Source: Victivallaceae bacterium (GTDB lineage: Bacteria > Verrucomicrobiota > Lentisphaeria > Victivallales > Victivallaceae). Taken from it: a stretch of 11,065 bases of DNA. Of this stretch, positions 7,029-11,065 are shown one piece after another. Position 1 is the stretch's first letter, and each line of letters begins with the position of its first letter. The stretch lies in assembly GCA_028698975.1 (NCBI GenBank), contig JAQVVK010000063.1, forward strand, positions 1 to 11,065. Direction: 5' to 3'. The translations under genes were made by a program, and so were the position numbers. Under the pieces are notes generated by a model, which was not told the origin of the DNA, ran no database searches, and saw only the letters and a list, made by a program, of their open reading frames with translations.

Positions 7029-7565
7029 TTATTCCGCGAACGGAATTTCCATCATCTTGAGCAGTTCGCGGGCGCCTTCGTCGCTGTCGGCGCTGGTGAC
7101 CATCGCAATGTTGACACCCAGCGGATACTTCAACTTGTCGGCATCGACTTCGGTGAACACCGAAACGTCAGTCAAACCGATGTTGTAGTTACCCGCGCCG
7201 TCAAACCCCTTGGCGGAGATTCCGCGAAAGTCGCGGACACGCGGCAGGGCATTGTGCACGAAGCGGTCGAGAAACTCGTACATCCGCGGTCCGCGCAACG
7301 TAACCATCACACCGACCGGCATGCCGACCCGGAGTTTGAAGTTGGATACGTTTTTGCGAGCCTTGCAGATGACGGGCTGCTGACCGGTCATCGCCGCAAT
7401 GTGCTTCTGGGCTTCGGTGAAAGCGTCGCGCTCGGCATCGGATCCGATACCGGTCGAAATGACGATCTTCACCAGCTTCGGAATCTGCATGACGTTCTTC
7501 AAACCGAGCTTCTGCTGAAGCGCGGCGCGAACTTCGTCATTGTATTTTTTCTTCATGTCTGGCAT
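7029..7565 (-). CDS. rplE: 50S ribosomal protein L5
   Basis: Binds 5S rRNA and helix 84 of 23S rRNA in the central protuberance, touching the P-site tRNA and S13 across the subunit interface. The 178 residues match the family. Conserved blocks are MQIPKLVKIVISTGIGSDA (26-44), the CKARKNVSNFKLRVGMPVG loop and the RVRDFRGISAKGFDGAGNYN region. The C-terminus EGARELLKMMEIPF is usual. The ATG at 7565 is favoured because GGAG lies about eight bases upstream and overlaps the rplX stop. An in-frame ATG at 7556 would be too far from it. Confidence 0.97.
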   Translation of the reverse strand: MPDMKKKYNDEVRAALQQKLGLKNVMQIPKLVKIVISTGIGSDAERDAFTEAQKHIAAMTGQQPVICKARKNVSNFKLRVGMPVGVMVTLRGPRMYEFLDRFVHNALPRVRDFRGISAKGFDGAGNYNIGLTDVSVFTEVDADKLKYPLGVNIAMVTSADSDEGARELLKMMEIPFAE

Positions 7566-7571
7566 TTTACA

Positions 7572-7868
7572 CTACTCCGCCTGTTTCGCGGCCGGGGCCT
7601 TGTCGGCTCCCTCCGCATTGTCTGCGGCCACCAGCTTCTTGACGTTCGAGACGTGCACAGAAACCGAACGCTCGATCATGCCGCCATTCGGGTTGAGCTT
7701 GCTCTTCTTGACCGTACGTTTGCCGATGGAGCGATCCTTCTTCGCAGTGAACTCAAGCACCACCCGGTCGTTCTTGGTCAGAACGGCGGATACCGTGGCT
7801 TCTTCTCCCTTGAAGTTGCCGGAATTCACGACGACCTTGTCGCCTTTTTTGACGTGATAACTGTTCAT
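7572..7868 (-). CDS. rplX: 50S ribosomal protein L24
   Basis: One of the two initiators of 50S assembly, located near the polypeptide exit tunnel. The product has 98 residues. A KOW motif occupies about residues 6-32 (VKKGDKVVVNSGNFKGEEAT), and the central block is KRTVKKSKLNPNGGMIERSVSVHVSNVK. The last 19 residues or so form an Ala-rich, acidic low-complexity tail (DNAEGADKAPAAKQAE), not part of the conserved core. The ATG at 7868 shares one base with the rplN stop (TAATG) and has GGAGGTG about six bases upstream, so translation is very likely coupled to rplN. Confidence 0.96.
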   Translation of the reverse strand: MNSYHVKKGDKVVVNSGNFKGEEATVSAVLTKNDRVVLEFTAKKDRSIGKRTVKKSKLNPNGGMIERSVSVHVSNVKKLVAADNAEGADKAPAAKQAE

Positions 7869-8233
7869 TAAAGCACCTCCGGCGCAAGCGAGATGATCTT
7901 CATGAAGTTCTTCTCGCGCAGTTCACGCGCCACCGGCCCGAAAATACGGGTACCGATCGGGTTGTTTTCTTTATCGATCAAAACCGCAGCGTTGCTGTCA
8001 AAACCCAGATAGGAGCCGTCGGCACGACGAATCTTTGATCTCGTACGCACTACAACCGCCCGAACCACCTGGCCCTTTTTGACCGAACCGTCCGGAATCG
8101 CTTCCTCGACAGCCGCGGTGATGACATCGCCGACTCCGGCGATCTTCCTGCCTTGACCCAGCACCGTGATCGTAAGAATCGATTTGGCACCAGAGTTGTC
8201 GGCAACCTCCAGAATTGTCTGCATTTGTACCAT
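7868..8233 (-). CDS. rplN: 50S ribosomal protein L14
   Basis: Highly conserved large-subunit protein that forms an intersubunit bridge with 16S rRNA and is the docking site of the silencing factor RsfS. The 121 residues fit the 122-residue norm. The start MVQMQTILEVADNSGAK and the GDVITAAVEEAIPDGSVKKG segment are unmistakable, and the C-terminus REKNFMKIISLAPEVL is standard. The ATG at 8233 has AGGAGG nine bases upstream. In the E. coli scheme this is the first gene of the spc operon, but here it is only 21 bases from rpsQ with no promoter visible, so the two operons appear fused. Confidence 0.97.
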   Translation of the reverse strand: MVQMQTILEVADNSGAKSILTITVLGQGRKIAGVGDVITAAVEEAIPDGSVKKGQVVRAVVVRTRSKIRRADGSYLGFDSNAAVLIDKENNPIGTRIFGPVARELREKNFMKIISLAPEVL

Positions 8234-8254
8234 TTTGCATTTCCTCCTGAAGGA

Positions 8255-8533
8255 TTAATCCTGCACGGCGCGGCTGATCACTTCGACCAGTCTCCAGCGC
8301 TTGGTGCGGCTCAACGGGCGGGTCTCGACGATCCGCACGGTGTCGCCCTTGCGGGCGTCGTTGTTCTCGTCATGGGCCACAAATTTCTTGGTGACCTTGA
8401 CGACCTTCTTATAGAGAGGGTGCTTGGTGCGACGGCTGACGTTGACCACAATGGTCTTGTCCTGCGCATCGCTGGTAACCACGCCAACCCGCTCCTTGCG
8501 GATGCCACGCACTTCTACAGCAGCGTCACTCAT
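8255..8533 (-). CDS. rpsQ: 30S ribosomal protein S17
   Basis: Primary 16S rRNA-binding protein that contacts helices 7, 11 and 20 during early 30S assembly. The product has 92 residues. An OB-fold core contains KERVGVVTSDAQDKTIVVNV and the conserved RRTKHPLYKKVVKVTKKFVA, then DTVRIVETRPLSRTKRWRL. Two adjacent ATGs exist, at 8536 and 8533. The second is chosen because GAGG ends about seven bases before it and only four before the first; the two differ by one Met. Either start overlaps the rpmC stop (by four bases from 8536 or one from 8533), giving an ATGATG string tied to the TGA of rpmC. Confidence 0.96.
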   Translation of the reverse strand: MSDAAVEVRGIRKERVGVVTSDAQDKTIVVNVSRRTKHPLYKKVVKVTKKFVAHDENNDARKGDTVRIVETRPLSRTKRWRLVEVISRAVQD

Positions 8534-8736
8534 CATTTCACCTCGCTTTTGGCGGCGCGAACCGCCGTTTCGGTGCAGAGACGGGCGATGTCGCGGCGGA
8601 CCGCACGAACCCGCGCCGTCTTCTCAAGCTGTCCGGTGCGGGACTGAATCTTCAGATTGAGCTTCTCGCGACGCAACTCGGCCACCTTGGTGGTCAATTC
8701 GACGTCGGTCAGCTCGCGGACTTCTTTCATTTTCAT
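8533..8736 (-). CDS. rpmC: 50S ribosomal protein L29
   Basis: Small two-helix protein at the exit tunnel rim, next to L23, where trigger factor and SRP dock. The product has 67 residues from the chosen start. MKMKEVRELTDVELTTKVAE is the canonical N-terminus. The basic central helix LRREKLNLKIQSRTGQLEKT and the ARVRAVRRDIARLCT ending are diagnostic. The frame is open to a TTG at 8745, but GAGGA lies nine bases before the ATG at 8736 and almost touches the TTG, so 8736 is the likely start. This leaves a five-base gap after the rplP stop. Confidence 0.95.
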   Translation of the reverse strand: MKMKEVRELTDVELTTKVAELRREKLNLKIQSRTGQLEKTARVRAVRRDIARLCTETAVRAAKSEVK

Positions 8737-8741
8737 TTGCG

Positions 8742-9155
8742 TCAATCCTCACGCGACAGGAATTTACAACGCAGGCAAAGCTTGTTCGCCGCACGGCTCA
8801 TGGCCTCTTTGGCGACCGCTTCACTGCAACCGGATACCTCGAAGAGCACGCGACCCGGCAAAACCGGAGCCACCCACCCCTCGACCGCGCCTTTTCCTTT
8901 ACCCATACGCACTTCCAAGGGCTTCTTGGTGAATGAACGGAACGGGAAAAGACGGATCCATACTCTGCCGCGACGCTTCAAATGCCGGTTAATGGCAACA
9001 CGCGCAGCCTCAATCTGATTATTGGTAACGTACCCGCGGGTGAGCGCTTGAAGGGCAAAATCGCCGAAATCCAACTTGTTGTTGGTCGTGGCGAGTCCAC
9101 CATTATTTCCGCGCTGCACCTTTCTGTACTTTACTCTTTTTGGCATTAGCGGCAT
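8742..9155 (-). CDS. rplP: 50S ribosomal protein L16
   Basis: Large-subunit protein near the A-site tRNA elbow, needed late in 50S maturation. The product has 137 residues. The N-terminus MPLMPKRVKYRKVQRG matches the MLMPKRVKYRK norm. The core has VAINRHLKRRGRVWIRLFPF, and MGKGKGAVEGWVAPVLPGRV is the L16 signature. The frame is open to 9353, but the ATG at 9155 has GGAGG nine bases upstream and gives the family N-terminus. An ATG at 9146 is too far from the binding site. The first 53 bases, and the binding site itself, lie inside the end of rpsC in another frame. Confidence 0.96.
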   Translation of the reverse strand: MPLMPKRVKYRKVQRGNNGGLATTNNKLDFGDFALQALTRGYVTNNQIEAARVAINRHLKRRGRVWIRLFPFRSFTKKPLEVRMGKGKGAVEGWVAPVLPGRVLFEVSGCSEAVAKEAMSRAANKLCLRCKFLSRED

Positions 9156-9810
9156 AATCTTGTTCCTCCGTAGAGTCGTTGTGACAAATCCAAACCTTGA
9201 CGCCGATCTTGCCGGCTGTCGTATTGGCTTCGATGAAGCCGTAATCAATATTCGCCTTGAGGGTGTGCAGCGGCACGCGGCCTTCCTTATACTGCTCCTC
9301 TCGGGCCAACTCGGCACCGCCGAGACGACCGGCACAGTTGATCTTGATACCATCGGCGCCCATGTCCATGGCGGTCTGTATTGCCCGCTTCATGGCACGA
9401 CGGAAACCGATACGGCGTTCAAGCTGCTGCGCGATGTTTTCGGCCACCAGCTGAGCATTGGTCTCGGCGCGGCGGACTTCGACGATATCGACGAAAACCT
9501 CTTTGCCGGCCGTCATCTTGGAGACGTCGCCGCGCAGGGTGTCAAGCTCGGCACCCTTCTTGCCGATCAGGAGACCCGGACGGGCCGCCTTGATGATGAT
9601 ACGAACCCGGCTGGCATAACGCTCGATCTCAATACGAGCAATGGCCGCCGCCATAAACTTTTCCTTGATGAACTTGCGGATAGCGATATCCTCATGCAGC
9701 CATTCGCCGAAGAGGTTCTTGCCGCCAAACGCCTTGCTCGGGAACCAACGGGATTCCCAATCCTTGGTGAGCGCGGTCCGCAGTCCGATCGGATTAACCT
9801 TTTGTCCCAC
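9103..9810 (-). CDS. rpsC: 30S ribosomal protein S3
   Basis: Small-subunit protein at the mRNA entry tunnel, involved in mRNA helicase activity and start-site fidelity. The 235 residues are close to the 233 of E. coli. MGQKVNPIGLRTALTKDWES is the standard start. A KH domain (about 38-106) carries the GXXG loop in GLLIGKKGAE (79-88). The C-terminal domain contains MGADGIKINCAGRLGGAELA and IDYGFIEANTTAGKIGVKVW. The start codon is GTG at 9810, with GGGGAG six bases upstream; GTG is a less common choice for such a highly expressed gene. The last 17 codons overlap rplP and encode a basic tail. Confidence 0.97.
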   Translation of the reverse strand: MGQKVNPIGLRTALTKDWESRWFPSKAFGGKNLFGEWLHEDIAIRKFIKEKFMAAAIARIEIERYASRVRIIIKAARPGLLIGKKGAELDTLRGDVSKMTAGKEVFVDIVEVRRAETNAQLVAENIAQQLERRIGFRRAMKRAIQTAMDMGADGIKINCAGRLGGAELAREEQYKEGRVPLHTLKANIDYGFIEANTTAGKIGVKVWICHNDSTEEQDYAANAKKSKVQKGAARK

Positions 9811-9821
9811 GATTCACTCCC

Positions 9822-10157
9822 CTATTCGTTATCCGTCAAAATCACTTCAATGTGGCTGGTCCGCTTGCGGATCCGGCCCGCCGAACCGCGTGCCCTGGCC
9901 CGGAAACGCTTGATGATGGGGCCCGGACTGACCAACGCGGCTTTGACCACGAGGCCCTTGCGGTTCACATCACAATTGTTTTCGGCGTTGGCTACAGCGG
10001 AGCGAAGCGTCTCGCCGACCAGAACCGCCGCTTTACGCGGGCTCAGTTCGACGATGGCGAGCGCATCGACTGCGGAACGACCCTGGATCAGACGCGACAC
10101 ATGACGCGCCTTCTCGGGAGAAATCCGCACATTCTTAGTCAAAGCTCTTACTTCCAT
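9822..10157 (-). CDS. rplV: 50S ribosomal protein L22
   Basis: Lines the polypeptide exit tunnel with its long beta-hairpin and contacts all domains of 23S rRNA. The product has 111 residues. MEVRALTKNVRISPEKARHV is the typical N-terminus, ALAIVELSPRKAAVLVGETL the central helices, and RFRARARGSAGRIRKRTSHI the tunnel-reaching hairpin and C-terminus. The ATG at 10157 gives the family start. Its ribosome binding site is weak: AGGA lies 14 bases upstream and only GAGA is at normal spacing. It is the first gene of the cluster in this window. rpsS and rplB, which normally precede it, are absent, and about 400 bases without a convincing gene lie upstream. Confidence 0.96.
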   Translation of the reverse strand: MEVRALTKNVRISPEKARHVSRLIQGRSAVDALAIVELSPRKAAVLVGETLRSAVANAENNCDVNRKGLVVKAALVSPGPIIKRFRARARGSAGRIRKRTSHIEVILTDNE

Positions 10158-10560
10158 AACCGATCTCGATTTCCTGTTTGTTTTTAACCAAACCGTTTCG
10201 GCTTTCGCAACGCGCAAAAGGCGGAATTGGCTAAAATCCCACCCGACACCGGCCTTCCCAAACCGATGTTTTGCACGACCGCTCGGCCGCATCTTTTTGC
10301 AGAGTTGAAACGCCTCTTTCGCTCCGCGCCGTTCTTCCCGCCCGCCGTTTTTCGCACTGCCCCGAGCACACGGGGCACGACGGACACGGCGACGGACCGG
10401 ATTTCACGCTCCCGACCCCGCATCACAAATTTCCATCGGCACAACCGGCGTCACCCGCGGCAAAAGCATCTTTGCCGCCGATCAAGCTCGGCCATGCCCG
10501 GAATTAACCGCTTCCGGACGCGTTACACGAAGCACACAACTCATATGTATGCAACATGAG
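10158..10560 (-). other. Gene-free GC-rich stretch before rplV, possible structured 5' leader
   Basis: About 400 bases between rplV and a promoter-like AT-rich block, with no recognisable gene in any frame. It contains three short perfect hairpins: 10498-10517 (6-base stem, 8-base loop), 10457-10478 (8-base stem, 6-base loop) and 10358-10377 (7-base stem, 6-base loop). None is followed by a T run in either direction, so they do not look like intrinsic terminators. If transcription starts near 10555 on the minus strand, this would be a long leader of the ribosomal operon and a candidate for autoregulation by a ribosomal protein. That role is inference. A plus-strand open frame (10235-10507) overlaps it. 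Confidence 0.4.
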
Positions 10561-10635
10561 ATTATATAAAATAACCGCTGATGATACATTTGGCAAGCAC
10601 AATTTGAAAAAAATACGCTTTTTTCTGCTTTTTTT
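10561..10635 (-). promoter_or_regulatory. Candidate promoter of the rplV-secY operon with A/T tracts upstream
   Basis: On the minus strand TTGCCA (10596-10591) is followed after 17 bases by TATTTT (10573-10568), and a perfect TATAAT sits just downstream (10566-10561) without a well-placed -35 box. Immediately upstream are homopolymer tracts at 10607-10613, 10619-10624 and 10629-10635, resembling an UP element as found at strong rRNA and ribosomal-protein promoters. This is the only good promoter-like sequence on this strand between the ligase gene and rplV. The sigma-70 match is moderate and the start site is unproven. Confidence 0.42.
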
Positions 10636-10779
10636 AAGCCGATCATGCCGCGCGCTCAAGCCGCGACGTTATTTTTTACGGCCGAAACTCATTTTAATCC
10701 CAAAACGGCAAAATTCAAGCGTCTCCAAAATATTTGCTTAAAAATTCCCCGTACCATCGCTCCCCGTTACGCCGATATA

Positions 10780-10808
10780 TTGAAATCTCCCAAAGACGGT
10801 GATATATT
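10780..10808 (+). promoter_or_regulatory. Sigma-70-like promoter for the acyl-CoA synthetase gene
   Basis: TTGAAA (10780-10785) and TATATT (10803-10808) are separated by exactly 17 bases, each one base from consensus. Transcription would start near 10815, giving a leader of about 38 bases. The leader includes the perfect palindrome ATATTAATAT (10830-10839) and the ribosome binding site AAAGGGA (10840-10846) ahead of the ATG at 10853. An 8-base direct repeat, GATATATT at 10774 and 10801, overlaps both promoter boxes. Confidence 0.65.
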
Positions 10809-10852
10809 AATTTGTTTTTATTTTTACTCATATTAATATAAAGGGATTCCCG

Positions 10853-11065
10853 ATGCCGATCACCGCAATACTGGAGAACAACGCCAAACTTTACGGCAAA
10901 GACACCGCGCTGGTCGAAATCAATCCGCAGGAACTGGAAAAACGCCATACCACATGGCGCGAATATTCGCTGATCGAGCCCAGCCGCATCGACTCCTTCC
11001 GATCCGAGATGAATTGGGCCGAATTCGACCAGAAATCCAACCGTCTGGCCAACTTTTTGCTTACC
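10853..11065 (+). CDS. AMP-forming acyl-CoA synthetase (adenylate-forming enzyme), N-terminal part
   Basis: Start of a class I adenylate-forming enzyme, most like long-chain fatty-acid or other acyl-CoA ligases, which activate a carboxylate with ATP and transfer it to CoA. Only 71 residues are in the window. They include MPITAILENNAKLYGKDTAL at the N-terminus and MNWAEFDQKSNRLANFLL at about 53-70. This is the usual opening pair in the family: a helix with a KDTAL-like strand, then the TWxEFdxxsNrlAnxL helix. The catalytic P-loop-like and adenylate motifs lie beyond the edge, so substrate and exact subfamily cannot be set. The ATG at 10853 has GGGA six bases upstream and a good promoter before it. 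The gene diverges from the ribosomal operon, and no functional tie between them is apparent. Confidence 0.8.
   Translation, partial: MPITAILENNAKLYGKDTALVEINPQELEKRHTTWREYSLIEPSRIDSFRSEMNWAEFDQKSNRLANFLLT

Noticed and set aside
8252..8261. Palindrome GGATTAATCC at the rpsQ stop
   Set aside because: It is ten bases long, lies over a stop codon inside a tightly packed operon and has no sign of function; it is easily chance.
9156..9353. N-terminal extension of L16 to the ATG at 9353
   Set aside because: It would overlap rpsC by 251 bases and add 66 residues unlike L16. The start at 9155 has a good ribosome binding site and the family N-terminus.
10358..10377. TGCCCCG hairpin as an intrinsic terminator
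   Set aside because: A perfect 7-base stem is present, but no T run follows on either strand, so it is listed only as possible leader structure.
10184..10444. 86-codon Arg-rich minus-strand frame upstream of rplV
   Set aside because: It starts with TTG without a ribosome binding site, resembles neither S19 nor L2, and lies in the hairpin-bearing stretch. It is probably chance.
10645..10836. 63-codon plus-strand frame between the promoters
   Set aside because: It has no ribosome binding site and runs across the near-consensus promoter of the ligase gene. Its composition is that of AT-rich noncoding DNA.
10715..10948. 77-codon minus-strand frame over the ligase start
   Set aside because: It is antisense to the conserved N-terminus of the acyl-CoA synthetase and crosses its promoter; no family is recognisable.
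1..11065. Mobile element, CRISPR array, toxin-antitoxin, phage or defence genes
   Set aside because: I looked for spaced direct repeats, transposase or integrase motifs and defence-type proteins on both strands and found none; the window is core housekeeping sequence.

Overview
The window is ordinary bacterial core genome, about 55-60% GC, with almost every gene on the minus strand. Gene content and protein style are bacterial: a zinc-type short S14, no L30 gene, and an ArgRS with the NTNKPQHLGH form of its class I signature. My best guess is a PVC-superphylum bacterium, perhaps Lentisphaerota-like. That is recall of protein style only, not a search.

Reading along the minus strand from right to left, the main block (10157 to 3075) is the second half of the S10 cluster fused to the spc cluster. 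The order is rplV, rpsC, rplP, rpmC, rpsQ, rplN, rplX, rplE, rpsN (zinc type), rpsH, rplF, rplR, rpsE, rplO, secY. Gaps run from 5 to 25 bases, or the genes overlap, and most genes have a good Shine-Dalgarno sequence, so this is one highly expressed transcription unit for ribosome assembly plus the Sec translocon channel. The usual first S10 genes (rpsJ, rplC, rplD, rplW, rplB, rpsS) are not upstream of rplV. rpmD is absent between rpsE and rplO, and neither adk/map/infA/rpmJ nor the alpha-operon genes follow secY.

After secY there is an 89-base gap with a strong hairpin. A second, tightly packed minus-strand set follows: cmk (CMP kinase), a YbgC-like hotdog thioesterase, manA (mannose-6-phosphate isomerase) and argS, which runs off the left edge. 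These are unrelated housekeeping functions joined by overlaps or very short gaps.

The right end (10158 to 10852) has no convincing gene. It holds a GC-rich stretch with several short perfect hairpins, read here as a possible rplV leader, and an AT-rich stretch with promoter-like sequences facing both ways. A plus-strand acyl-CoA synthetase (AMP-forming) gene begins at 10853 and runs off the right edge, behind a near-consensus sigma-70 promoter.

I see no mobile element, CRISPR array, tRNA or rRNA, and no evidence of an undescribed system. The points most worth a second look are the split cluster with its long structured leader, the 53-base rpsC/rplP overlap, and a Ser in SecY where a highly conserved Arg is expected.
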